DNA of 64,000 nucleotides, from positions 4,216,001 through 4,280,000 of the forward strand of contig NC_045127.1 in the NCBI RefSeq assembly GCF_007655135.1, written 5' to 3'. Position 1 is the stretch's first letter. Every line of letters starts with the position of its first letter. Below are positions 10,462-21,562 of this stretch, piece by piece. The notes below the pieces were generated by a model. It ran no database searches. It worked only from the letters and a program-made list of their open reading frames with translations, and was not told the DNA's origin. This stretch comes from Punica granatum (taxonomy: Eukaryota > Streptophyta > Magnoliopsida > Myrtales > Lythraceae). Both the position numbers and the translations under genes were made by a program.

Positions 10462-11049
10462 ATGGGTGAAGATGGAATGGAACCCAGACAAGAAATGGTT
10501 GATGAAGTCCATTCACTGCTTCCTCCGGCTATTATTGAGTCGCAGACAGAGGAATTGGATCAGGATGATGACCGTGGTACTGAGCTCCGTCATCGGCAAG
10601 TGAAAGCCATTGGCTCAGTTTCGTCAGAGGAAAACATGGATGAGTTTATCGACTATAATAACGAGAATACCACGAGTATTAATTCCGCAAAGACCATCGT
10701 TTCAGCACCTGCTTCTGCGTCCACATCACGAGGTCAACTTGCAAACCTGCAGGTACGCAAGAAACGAAAGAGAGAGGTGATAGTTATAGATGATATAGAC
10801 GAATGGTCTGCACCTTGCCCGCCTAATTTCTTCAGCTCACCCTCGGATGGTTCTTTTAGAAATGAATGGTTCAAAATGAGAACTTTCAATGTCGAGGAAG
10901 GTGCTGCAGCAACAGGTGCTGGTGAGAGTATCGATGGAGGACAAACGGTGAAAGAGAATGGAGCAGCAGCAGGGGATACGGGAGGGAAACATAGCACCTC
11001 TTGTTTGCCCTGGTGGCTCAAGGGAAAGACCAACATAGGAGAAAAATAA
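10462..11049 (+). CDS. Copy e1: FKMRTFD-motif protein with NLS-like and SIM-like segments, 195 aa
   Basis: The frame begins MGEDGMEPRQEMVDEV, a start conserved in e2. Residues about 15-75 form an acidic domain shared with the f type: VHSLLPPAIIESQ, then VKAIGSVSSEENMDEFID. Residues about 100-118 read KKRKREVIVIDDIDEW. The basic run resembles a monopartite nuclear signal, and VIVIDDID fits the hydrophobic core plus acidic flank of a SUMO-interaction motif. The family motif SFRNEWFKMRTFNVEE sits near residue 128, followed by a Gly-rich linker and the tail CLPWWLKGKTNIGEK. This is the best preserved e copy and has a complete promoter module. A nuclear protein is inferred; its role is unknown. 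Confidence 0.6.
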   Translation: MGEDGMEPRQEMVDEVHSLLPPAIIESQTEELDQDDDRGTELRHRQVKAIGSVSSEENMDEFIDYNNENTTSINSAKTIVSAPASASTSRGQLANLQVRKKRKREVIVIDDIDEWSAPCPPNFFSSPSDGSFRNEWFKMRTFNVEEGAAATGAGESIDGGQTVKENGAAAGDTGGKHSTSCLPWWLKGKTNIGEK

Positions 11050-11994
11050 ATTGCCTATTCATCATTTTCTTGTACTCAAAACTTCCTTTTGTTTTTCATT
11101 TGTCAGCATCGATGTTTTGCCAACTATTTGAATGTTTAACAACTCAATATCTCCTCGAGCTATCAATTGAAAATGTAAGTTGGCTCTTCAACCATGACCA
11201 CAGGGAGAGCATCGATTTTTCGAGGTCAGCTATGTTAGATGTAACAGTTATATGTTGCACATACGAGTCGAACTTAACTTCAGCTAAGCAATCGTGTTTA
11301 AGGAATGCAAATGCTGTTGCCAAGATAGGTTTCCTGATGTCATTCAAACAACATTCAAAAGGTAATGGAAGGAAATTGCATTATAATTGGACTCAAACAA
11401 GCCTTTGAAGGAAGAGGAGAGGGCCTCTGCATTATTTGCCAGCATGACTGTCATTTAGCATTTGTATAAGTATCATATGAGTAAAAACCCTTCGTTCTTA
11501 ACATTAGGTACACCGAGATGTTTGTTAGCCTGTCCGAAGAGACGACGAGAAAGGCTATGTAACATTTCCAATGCAGAGAGACACTCTTGCCAAAATTAAA
11601 TGAATAACTATCTAGTGGACAAGTGAAGATTAGAGAAATCGCCGTCCTTTGCATTTGAGGAGTTAACAAAGCAACGTATTAAAATTAACGCACACAAATT
11701 CAACAAATTAAACTCGGCTAAATGTAACAATCAAAGTGGAGCAATGGCAAGGAAGGATATTTTGTTATTCTTTGTCTAGGCCTTAATTAATCGTAGATGT
11801 CTGCTAGTGAAATCTCCGATCCCAGGAGACCCTCCAAGACAGAATGCTGTGGCATTTATTGGACAGGAGAATAATTATTTGGTAAATCCTATATATATCT
11901 TCCAAGTGCCTCTAAGGTGCCGAGGCATATTCTGGATATACACGGGAGTGTATTTGTTGTCAGAATCCTATGTATTTGTTGGCTACCATGGAAT
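11050..11994 (+). other. 3' flank of e1 and leader region of f1
   Basis: The 3' flank is recognisably similar to the 3' flank of copy q (about 41095-41770), which shows that e1 and q descend from the same duplication. A TATA-like cctatatatatc near 11888, followed by a ccaagtgcctctaagg stretch, may be the f1 promoter. No further gene is seen. Confidence 0.4.
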
Positions 11995-12292
11995 ACCCGC
12001 CAGGAACAAAGAACATCCACAATGCAGGCAAGAAGCCTCTGATAGCATGGCCATCGACAATGAAGCCCGCGAAAGAAGCCATCAAGCAGATACTCGGAAC
12101 TGGGAAGAAAATGGGTGAAGAAAGAAAACAACCCGAACCAAATACCCGCCAGGAACAAAGAACATCCACAATGCAGGCAAGAAGCCTCTGTTAGCATGGC
12201 CATCGACAATGAAGCCCGCGAAAGAAGCCATCAAGCAGATACTCGGAACTGGGAAGAAAATGGGTGAAGAAAGAAAACAACCCGAACCAAAA
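11995..12292 (+). repeat. 149-bp tandem duplication inside the f1 N-terminal region
   Basis: The segment starting acccgccaggaacaaagaac at 11995 is repeated from 12144 with only a few changes, an offset of 149 bases. Because 149 is not a multiple of three, the first copy shifts frame and ends at a stop near 12194, so the usable start moves to the second copy at 12209. The related copy f2 has a single unit. Confidence 0.85.
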
Positions 12293-12823
12293 AACGTTGA
12301 CGGAGTTCATTCACAGCTTCCTCCAACTATTACTGAGTCACAGGTGAAGAGATTGGACCGAGATGAGAGTGGCGCTGAGCTTTATGGTCGGCATGTCAAA
12401 GCCATTGGCTCAATTTCATCCAAGGCAAATGTGGATGAATCCATTGATTGTAATGACGAGAATCCTACAAGCATCGTTCCCATCCCTTCAGAACCCTATC
12501 CAAAGCCTACGACACAACGTAAATGTGCAAACCTATGGGCAGGCAAGAAACCAAAGAGAGATGAGAGAGTTTTTAGGCCCAACAATGCTTACAAAGGCAC
12601 TGTCGCTTCAGTATCACCCTTGAAAGATCGATCATTTAGAAATGAGAGGTTCAAAATGAGAACTTTTGATGCCAGGGAAGGTGATGCAGCAGGGACGGGG
12701 GTCGGTGGGGGTAGGGAAGGAGGACAAAAGGCAGAAGTCGGGGCATCAGCAATGGGGGGTAGATGGAGCATCTCTTGTTGGCCTCGGTGGTTCAAGGTAA
12801 AGACCAACAAAGGGCAAAATTAA
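12209..12823 (+). CDS. Copy f1: FKMRTFD-motif protein, 204 aa
   Basis: The N terminus is basic (MKPAKEAIKQILGTGKK). The acidic domain shared with e1 follows (VHSQLPPTITESQ, then VKAIGSISSKANVDES). The motif SFRNERFKMRTFDARE is near residue 143, followed by a Gly-rich linker and the tail SCWPRWFKVKTNKGQN. Before the 149-bp duplication, a longer frame from an ATG at 11988 (MEYPPGTKNIHNAGKK) would have joined this one, so the present product may be N-terminally shortened. There is no recognised domain. The downstream flank (12824-13290) matches that of f2 and is interrupted by a solo LTR. Confidence 0.5.
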   Translation: MKPAKEAIKQILGTGKKMGEERKQPEPKNVDGVHSQLPPTITESQVKRLDRDESGAELYGRHVKAIGSISSKANVDESIDCNDENPTSIVPIPSEPYPKPTTQRKCANLWAGKKPKRDERVFRPNNAYKGTVASVSPLKDRSFRNERFKMRTFDAREGDAAGTGVGGGREGGQKAEVGASAMGGRWSISCWPRWFKVKTNKGQN

Positions 12824-13290
12824 GGTGTCAGATAATTCACGCTTGGGTGTCAGCTTGTCCCGACCCTAATCACGAACTATTTATTCATGGTTGATTTCGA
12901 TCTTAGCCTGCGATAAGTTCGCCTGGCGCAGCATATGTTTCGCAAAATGCACCCATATGGTGGTTAAAATTTGCTTCTACATGAAATTTACTTTTTTTCC
13001 CCCTTTTTATTTGTTATAAAGTCGATTTTTTGCCTACTATTCGATTGCTTAACAACTCAATTTCACCTCAAAACTATCATTCAAAATGTAAGCTGGCACT
13101 TCAAACACAGCGTGGGTGTGAGCATCGACTTTTCACTCAGAAAATCCAGTCCAACTGCCTTTTGAAGGGTTCTAAGGAACCTGGACGAGACTACTCTTTC
13201 CTTTTCTTCAACTGCTCAACAGCAATTAGTATGCTAAACCAAAGCAGATGTAAGGCTATACGTAGCCCGTGTGAAGTAAACTTAACTTTA

Positions 13291-14483
13291 TGATAAGGGA
13301 GGATTTATCCATGAAATTGGTACAATTTAGACTTGGTTTTATGTTGTTTTCATGGTATTTGATGCTTGAATGACGGTTTCTAGGAAAACTTGTGCGAGAA
13401 AAGTGTTGGAGGCAATTTGATGCATGTTCGGGATGAATTGGAGACCATTGAAGTATCAACATGGAACTTGCACGGATGCACAATTGATGCGGGAGGAAGT
13501 TCATAATCAATCCCCGATTTATTTGCAACTCCAAGGATTCCCCTTTAGTTACAATGAGAGTTTTTAAGAAATAGGTTCATTACTGTTTCCTATTTTTGAG
13601 GGACATATATAAACCTAAGGATCATCTAGGTTTAGGGTTTTTTAGTTTTTGGAGAGGAGAAACTGGGAAAGGAGGCAGGTAGTTGCAGAGTGTTCTTCCA
13701 ACGATCGTCAGTTTTCATGGGTTCCTGCATAACCATGTGTGGTTAATTCGTTTCGTTTGACTTGAGAACGGAAATCTCACTGTTTGGTTGTGAGGAACAG
13801 GTTTTAATATTTTGATTTCAGCACTTATTCATTCTTGAATGTTATCGTTACAAGTATTCTCTCACGGTCGTGAATAGGATATTAGGAAGCTAGCTTATCG
13901 ACGACTACTACGGTGTTTTTAGAAATCGATTTGAAGCAAGACTAATTAGGAACGAACGATAGTTGCCGCCCTAATTGGTTAGAGAATGATAGGACGAGTC
14001 AATTAATTGACGAATTGATTTATCGCTCGGGTTAAGGCATCATTGTGCTTAAAGCCGTTGCTTAGTTAATTAGGAAATCGGTCGATACCTTGTTAACTAC
14101 TTGATGAACTTACTAGTTAGACGGTGTTTTGACTAGTTAGAATTTAGATGCTAGTTGATTCCTTGCCGTTGCGGGAACTCGACTCTTAGCGACTGAAATT
14201 TACATTCTGATGCTTCTATGATCACTCAAACGCTAGGTGGTTTTCGAACTCAAGTCATATGTCTCCTGGTTATTGATTACTGACTCTCCCTTGCACTTTT
14301 AAATTGTTTTTGCTGCAATTTAATTTCTTGATTATCAAAATTCTCCTTTCGTTACTTTTGCTGGGTTATTGGTTTAGAGAATCCCTTAGCCTCATTTGGG
14401 ATTTCGACTCGGCTCTCACTCTTTTCTTACTACAAGTTATGGGGAAACCGATTTTATTTTGGGGGCTTTGACAGGCCTTGCCA
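13291..14483. mobile_element. Solo LTR (1193 bp) with 5-bp target duplication CTTTA
   Basis: The element begins TGATAAGG and ends CCTTGCCA, imperfect inverted termini with TG and CA ends. CTTTA flanks it at 13286-13290 and 14484-14488. The f2 locus has the uninterrupted site (aaactttagctgaac near 31620). A TATA-like acatatataaacc lies near 13606. No coding sequence is present, as expected after recombination between two LTRs. The superfamily is not determined. Confidence 0.8.
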
Positions 14484-14599
14484 CTTTAGCTTAACAATCA
14501 AGTTTAAGAAATGCAAGTACATTCTTTTCCAACAGAAGGCTTGTAGAGGGACAAGATGACATCGCATTGAGTTTACACACGTACTTATGTTGTACCAGG

Positions 14600-14760
14600 T
14601 ATGGCACTTCCCTCAGATGGTCCATTGAGCAATGAAATGAACTGTCCAAGATGGGAGGACTTTCCAATAGCTAAGGATGCACTGTGATGTTGGCGGAATT
14701 ATGGAACGGGAGACAAGGCTGTGATAATGGATGGTGAGGTCGGGGACAGACAGAGTCAAA
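14600..14760 (+). pseudogene. g-type relic of the motif family upstream of U1-1
   Basis: The phrase ccctcagatggtccattgag then aatgaactgtccaag...gaggactttcc is a frameshifted version of the PSDGSFRNELFKWRTF coding block. The frame ends at a TGA soon after. Two sister relics at 31.74 and 35.59 kb sit in the same position relative to U1-3 and U1-4. Confidence 0.65.
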
Positions 14761-14771
14761 CATGAATAATG

Positions 14772-14820
14772 ATACCACATCGAAAAGCTTAGCAAAGGAG
14801 ATGGCGAAGAGGGGATGATA
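14772..14820 (+). promoter_or_regulatory. U1-1 promoter: USE-like and degenerate TATA
   Basis: A USE-like ataccacatcg lies at about 14772-14782 and matches the plant upstream sequence element RTCCCACATCG at most positions. The TATA position reads gatgataaagg where U1-3 and U1-4 have gattataaaa, so this promoter may be weak. Confidence 0.65.
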
Positions 14821-14847
14821 AAGGGAAGGGTAAGCTGAGCGGGCAAC

Positions 14848-15007
14848 ATACTTACCTGGACGGGCTCAATGGGCGATCAAGAAGGTTCATGGGCTAGGTT
14901 GGTGACCTTCATTGCACTTCGAAGGGGTGCCAGCCTAAGGTCGGCCCAAGTGGCCGAGCCTACGTCATAATTTGTGGCAGTGGGGTCCTGCGTTCGCGCG
15001 GCCCCTA
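14848..15007 (+). ncRNA. U1: U1 spliceosomal snRNA, locus 1
   Basis: The RNA begins atacttacctg, the sequence that pairs with 5' splice sites. It continues through the U1 stem-loops (gtgaccttcattgcacttc, ggtgccagcctaagg) to the Sm site aatttgtgg and the terminal stem ggtcctgcgttcgcgcggcc. A 3' box-like cagtagaaaatt follows. The length is 160 bases, usual for plant U1. The sequence looks complete, but the TATA box upstream is altered, so its expression is uncertain. Confidence 0.9.
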
Positions 15008-15565
15008 ACTAATTCTCAGTAGAAAATTAAATGCACTTCGATCATGTTTGAACCAATTCTCAGTAGAAAATTAAATCCGCTTAGATCATGTTTGATCGTC
15101 TCGACATAGAGTGGGCTGGATAGAGTTTTGCTCGAGAAGATGAAAATGCCCCCTGCCCCATGTTTGCGGTTGAAGCTGGAAATGGGCGATGGAGGCCAGA
15201 AGCCCGGCAACCAACGCCCCCTGCAAAGTCGTCGGTGGACCCAGAATTCGCTGGCCTGCAGCAAGCCCCACCATATCATAAAATCTCCCTTCCCAAATAT
15301 GTCTTATCTCCTCTTTATTTTAAATTTTTTTTTTCTGAAATTGTTTTATTTTGAAAATTAACAAAGATTGTTATTCTATATTCTTTTGGTAAGTAAACTG
15401 ATATTTAATAATTGTGATCAATTTTAATTATTAAAAAATATTTAATAAGATTTTAGTACTTTGATCATTGAAATTCTCTTTGTTTCTCGAAGAAGTCTTT
15501 GTGTGTGGAAGAAGGGCATGGAGATTCTTCCTTCCGAATGAAGTTCCCGGAGTGAAGGTTCCTTC
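15008..15565. other. Spacer between U1-1 and e2
   Basis: The spacer contains the U1 3' box region, partly duplicated (ctcagtagaaaattaaat occurs at about 15017 and 15058). An AT-rich stretch homologous to the spacer downstream of U1-3 follows (32.55-33.0 kb). No gene is seen. Confidence 0.5.
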
Positions 15566-15720
15566 CAGGAAACTTGCTCTCAATTTCACTATCAAGTAGA
15601 GTTCAATATTGAAGGCTACAGATGTAAAATTTCTACGAAATTTCAGAGACGCGCAGAACATGGTATATATATAGGGTCGGGTCTCCAAGGTTGATTGCAA
15701 CGTAAATCTAGAGCCGATAT
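15566..15720 (+). promoter_or_regulatory. Shared promoter module upstream of e2
   Basis: It has aggaaacttgctctcaattt, ctatcaagtagagttca and the TATA box tatatatatagg at about 15664-15675. It is the closest relative of the e1 module. Confidence 0.6.
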
Positions 15721-15919
15721 CTGGAGGAGGCAGTTTGTTTTGAGGCAATCATCAGTTCAAGGCTCGTCCTTCTAGTTCTGGAGGTGATTGATCATTGGAT
15801 CGGCTTTAACTGAAGAACCTTTTTCTGTGCATATTGCCATATTTTTCCCGTCACTTTTCCAGGAGAAAGACGTAAACAACAGAGTCAGAGAGCTTCTTCC
15901 TTATCCACTCATCAACAAC

Positions 15920-16123
15920 ATGGGTGAAGATGGAATGAAATCCATACAAGAAATGGTTGATGAACTCCAATCACCACTTCCTCCAGCTATTATCAAGTCA
16001 CAGACAGTGGAATTGGATCAGGATGATGTCCGTGGCACTGAGCTCCGTCATTGGCAAGTGAAAGCCATTGGCTCAGTTTCGTCAGAGGAAAATGTGGATG
16101 AGTTCATTGACTATAATAACGAT
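15920..16123 (+). pseudogene. Copy e2: truncated e-type gene fused to a c-type intron
   Basis: The start MGEDGMKSIQEMVDEL and the acidic domain are intact for about 65 codons and close to e1. At about 16120 the sequence switches abruptly into the c-type 5' UTR intron (gattttgtagctaactcttg, as at 4404), so the SIM, motif and tail are lost and the frame stops at 16156. The breakpoint shows a 3-base overlap (cga), consistent with illegitimate recombination. Confidence 0.75.
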
Positions 16124-16785
16124 TTTGTAGCTAACTCTTGTGTGAACTACAGTTAACTGAAGGAACTAAATATGAATACAATCAACAGAAGAGAACGTAC
16201 AACATGGAACTGGGAAGTAAAAAGGGCTTTCTCTTATTTGTTAGACCACTCTAAAGATAGCTGAGTTTGGATTTCTTGTGGTGTTCAAGAAACATCGGCT
16301 ATTCTAAAAGCTTCAAACTTGAACCTGTAAGCTAGAATTTCTTGTTAGGCCATTTTGCTTTGTTCGGCGATGCGGGACATGCTTTCCCCTATTCAGATCT
16401 TTTACAAGTTGTTATTTGATTCTGGAGCTCTTTCCATTGCGGCACTTGCTGTTTTCTGTTTTTCTTGTTTCAGGCGAAGTACTTTATACTTGACTTACTT
16501 TTCTAAGCTCAACGACAGATATCTACTCGGCCAACCCTCAGTTGATTGCTTAGACATCAGACGAAACTTGTTGTCCTCTGTTCTGAGTAGAAATATAGGA
16601 CAAAACAAAGTTTAACTTTGACGCAGTAAAATGTTGAACAGATGGAGTTATTGCTTATGTTCAATCCTGGTTGTGCTACTTGTGGTATGCACGAACCTTG
16701 GAATCCCCAAAGCCGAGCACAGGGAGCAAGAGATACATTATCACCAAAAATCGTTGTGGAAAAGGCCTGTCAAGGAGGACCAATG

Positions 16786-17519
16786 TGTTGGGGTTAGGGA
16801 TGTACTCAACCAAACAATAACACAGCGATTAATCTTCCTCCCCTTCTAGTGTAATCGAGATAGGAACTAATCAAATCAACCAACAAGCAGTAAAGTAAAA
16901 CAACACCAAGAATTTTACGTGGAAAACCCCAATGTGGGGAAAAACCACGGGACCAACTCCGAATCAACGATCCACTATGAAGGTTATGCAATGTCTTTCA
17001 TCAAGGGTAAACCCTTGGATCACCAAACTCAAGAGAAACACTCTCTTGGATCACCCAAATACTAAATTCGTCACCCACACCGGGTGGTTCACAAAATCAG
17101 CTGAAACAGCACCTACAGAGCTCGAATAGAAATTCTGACCGTTCAGAAGTTAGCCCCACGTGTTGTGAAGCTGCTGTCAAAATTTCGTCCCAATCGGAGT
17201 TCGTTTGATATCCCGATCGAGGTTTGATCTCCAGCTGCGCGCTGCCACTGTTAAGCAGAATTCCTCTGCTCTTCCGCTCTTCCTCTGTTCTGCTGTCTGC
17301 TGTCTGCTTGCGGCTGCCCTTTTTCTGCTGTCTGCAGCTTCTTTCTTCTACAGCCTTCTCCTATATACTTTTCTGCCGCTGCTGCTATTATATTATATAT
17401 ATATATGCCGCCTAACAAATATAAACCCTAACTAAAATGGGTCTTGGGCCTATTAAAGCCCGATAAAAGCCCAATACAATTTGAGCCCAACTTCCTCCAA
17501 ATTGGAGGGAAGCCCAACA
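16786..17519 (-). repeat. 3' LTR of the copia element (734 bp)
   Basis: It has the same termini as the 21563-22322 LTR. It is shorter mainly because its AT repeat near 17392-17408 is contracted. Confidence 0.9.
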
Positions 17520-17534
17520 AACTCCCCCTCCCGA

Positions 17535-20500
17535 CTATTTGGAGGCTTCAAGTATACCGGCTATACTTCGGCAAACATGAAGTTTCTCCCTAGCAAGAGG
17601 TTTTGTCATCATATCAGCTCCATTCTCATCAGTGTGCACTTTGTCTAGCTTCACCAGCTTGGACTCCAACACATCTCTAATCCAATGAAACTTGATATCG
17701 ATATGCTTCGACCTCGAATGGAAAGTGGGATTCTTGCAAAGATGAATTGCGCTTTGACTATCACAGTGTAGAACATACCTTTCTTGCTTCAAGCTCAACT
17801 CCTGCAAAAACTTTTGCAACCACAACATCTCCTTGCAACCTTCGGTCACCGCAATGTATTCGGCTTCCGTTGTAGACAAAGCGATGCACTTTTGAAGCCT
17901 TGATTGCCATGAGATAGCTCCCCCTGCAAAAGTCATCAAGTATCCCGAAGTGGATTTCCGGGAATCGATATCTCCTGCCATATCTGCATCCGTGTAGCCC
18001 ACTAACTCCGGCTTACCAGTGCCAAAGTGTAAACACACCTTGGATGTTCCTCTGAGATACCTCAGAATCCACTTAACTGCATTCCAATGCTCTTTCCCCG
18101 GATTGGAGAGAAAACGACTAACCACACCAACAGAATGAGCAATATCTGGCCTTGTACAGACCATGGCATACATTAAACTTCCTACAGCTGATGAGTAAGG
18201 AACTTTCTTCATCTCTTCTTTCTCCTTCTCACTTGTAGGACATTGCTTCGAGCTAAGTTTGAAATGAGAAGCAAGTGGTGATGAAACTGGTTTAGCATTA
18301 CCCATGTTGAACCGATCCAAAATCTTCTCGATGTACTTCTCTTGAGAAAGCCAAAGTTTTCCACTTGATCTGTCACGAGAAATATGCATCCCAAGGATCT
18401 GCTTTGCCGGTCCCAAATCCTTCATGGCAAAGGACTTGCTGAGCTTTTTCTTCAACTCTGCAATCTTGCTCATATCATGACCGACAAGCAACATATCATC
18501 CACATATAACAGTAAAATGATAAAATCACCATCCGAGAATTGTTTCACGAACACACAATGATCTGAAGTTGTCCGTGTGTAGCCATGGCTCAACATGAAA
18601 GAGTCAAACTTTTTGTACCACTGCCGAGGTGCTTGCTTAAGCCCATACAAGCTCTTCCTCAGCCTGCACACCAAATGCTCTCCTACCTTTAACTCGGAAT
18701 CCTTCAGGCTGCTCCATATATATTTCTTCCTCCAAGTCACCATGTAGGAAAGCTGTTTTTACATCGAGCTGCTCGATCTCCAAATTTAGACTAGCTGCCA
18801 GTGCGAGAACAACTCGGATCGATGACATCTTGACAACGGCGAGAAGATCTCCTCGAAGTCAACTCCTTTCTTCTGGTTGAAACCTTTCACTACCAGTCGA
18901 GCTTTGTATCGAGGTCGCGAGTTCTCTGTCTTCAACCTGTAGACCCATTTGTTCTTCAATGCTCTCTTACCTTGCGGTAGCTTCACTAGGTCATACGTGT
19001 GATTTTCAGACAAGGAGTTCATCTCCTCATTCATCGCCTTCAACCAGTGCTCCTTGTACTCATGTGCCACAGCTTCATCATAGCACTCAGGTTCTCCCCC
19101 GTCAGTCAGTAGCACATACTCATGAGGCGGATATCTTGTAGATGGTCGTCTTATTCTATCAGATTGTCTAGGTAGATCTGCAGGCTCTAACTGTAACTGC
19201 GAGCCTGTATCATCCGTAGTCACATCATCATCTACCTGAGGAATCTCCCCCCAGTCGTGGTTTCTTCATACTCACCAGGTACTCTTCCATTGGATTCTCT
19301 ACATCAACCGGTACAGGAATAGAGATCTCGTGAGGATTGCCTACACTGGCCTTCTCTAACTTTTGCAAATCCTCGATTGTCTGGTCCTCAAAGAAGACAA
19401 CATCCCTGCTCCTGATGATCTTCTTGCTATCAGGGTCCCAAAGCCTGTACCCAAACTCTTCATGTGCATAACCCAAGAAGATGCACTGTTTTGCCTTGGC
19501 ATCAAGTTTTGATCTTTCATCTCGAGGAATGTGAACAGATGCCCTGCACCCGAATACTCTGAGATGCTTGTGATACTTTCTTGCCGGTCCACACCTGCTG
19601 GGGTACATCTCCATCAAGTGCAACTGACGGTGTAAGATTAATAAGATCAACCGCTGACCTCATTGCCTCGCCCCAGAAGGCTTAGACAGTTTCGCCTGAG
19701 AAAGCATACAACGAACTCTCTCAACATTGTGCGGTTCATTCTCTCTGCAAGCCCGTTCTGTTGTGGTGTCTTCGGTACCGTCTTCTCAAGTTTGATACCG
19801 TGAGTCCTGCAATAGTTCTCGAAAGGACCCCTATACTCACCACCATTATCAGCTCTGACACATTTCAGTTTCATGCCCGTTTCTCTTTCCACTGCTACAT
19901 GGAAGTTCTTGAAAATCTCAGTCACCTGATCTTTAGTTTTTATAGGGTAAGCCCAAACCTTCCTGGTGTGATCATCTATAAAGGTCACAAAATAGATAGC
20001 ACCACCAAGAGATCTATCCGACATGAAACAAACAACATCAGTATGCACAAGGTCAAGTATATTATCGCATCTAGAGGGACGACTTCTAACAAAAAAACTC
20101 TCCTCTGCTTACCAGCTAAACAGTGATCACAAGTGCTCAAGTGCATACCTTTAAACGGGCAAAGACTGCTTTCTAGCAAGAATTTGAATACCTTTCTCGC
20201 TGATATGTCCGAGTCTCCTGTGCCATAGCTCGATAGGATAATCCTCAGCAACATTAATTCGACCGAATTGTGTCTGGCACGCAGCCTGTAGAGAGTGTCG
20301 GTCTTCTGACCCCGTGCCACAATCAACGAACCCTTGGAGAGCTTCCATCTCCCATTGCTAAATTCGTTACTGTAGCCTTTATCATCAAGCTGACCCGTCG
20401 AGATTAGGTTAAGGCGAATTTCTGGAACATGCCTCACCTTTTTCAAAAACAACTTGCAGCCAAGCTCGTCTCTAGACAGACATCACCAATACCGACAATC

Positions 20501-21504
20501 TTGCATGATTGTCCATTCCCCATTCTCACATAACCATAGTCCCCGGTAGTGTAAGATGAGAAGAAATCCCGATGAGGAGTGACATGAAACGAGGCACCTG
20601 TATCTGCAACCCAGGTAGAGTCCTGACATGTGAAATTCACATAAGCTTCATCACAAATGATGTAGGTCTCTCCATCAGATGCCACTGCTGTAGTGCCTTC
20701 TTCCTTCTTGCTCTCACCGTTGCCATTCTGATTTTTCTTCAGAGCTCTACACTCCCTTTTGTAGTGTCCCTCTTTTCCACAGTGATAGCAAGTGACCACT
20801 TTCCTCGTCTTCGACTTTGATCTGCCCCTCGATTTGCCACGTGAGTTACTATGCTTGGAAGAGAAATTTCTGCTTTGACTTCTCCCCCTCTCCCCGTTGT
20901 TCAGTAACCAAAGCTTCAGACTGAATGGAAATTCCCGTGCCTTTCCTTCTAGTCTCCTCATTAAATAAACTGTCTGTCACCGTAGCCAACGATAGCTTCC
21001 CGTTTGGCGCAGAATTGCTTAATGCAACCACAAGTGTGTCCCAATTATCCGGTAGAGTCCCTAAAAGTAGACAAGCCTGCAACTCATCGGGTAATATTAT
21101 CTCCAGGTCGTCAACTGGTTAATAATATCCTGGAAATTACTCATGTGCGCAGCCATATCACCTCCATCCTGAAAACGAAGATGAACCAGTTTTTTCACGA
21201 GGAATGCCTTATTTTGCGGTATCTTCCTCGCATAGAGATTTGTCAATTTATCCCACAAAGCTTTTGCATTTGTCTCCTGAGCAACATGATGATAAATACT
21301 ATTGTCTATCCACTGCCGAATCAAACCAATAGTCTTCCGATTTGTGCGTTCCCAAGCCTTGTCATCCTTATCTTTGGGTTTCGCGGAATCCCCTTCAATG
21401 GGATCGTACAAATCCCTGCAAAATAGAAGATCCTCCATCCGAGACTTCCATATAGAGTAGTTGGTTGCATTCAACTTGAACATGGATCCTGTAGACTCCT
21501 CCAT
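17535..21504 (-). pseudogene. Copia gag-pol, broken into several frames
   Basis: In order on the minus strand: gag (21504 to about 20849), a zinc knuckle CYHCGKEGHYKREC (near 20770), an aspartic protease motif WVADTGASFHV (near 20600), a GAG-pre-integrase and integrase region (20350-19230, with HTDVVCFMSD), then reverse transcriptase with YVDDMLLVGHD (near 18500) and RNase H with TEAEYIAV (near 17860). This order (integrase before RT) is diagnostic for Ty1/copia. At least six frame changes or stops separate the segments, so the polyprotein is not translatable as one frame. The longest intact piece is the RT-RNase H part (17535-18743). Confidence 0.9.
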
Positions 21505-21562
21505 CTCGAAAACACCGAAAAAAAAAACTCAAACTTCTCTAACCCGAAGCTCTGATACCACT

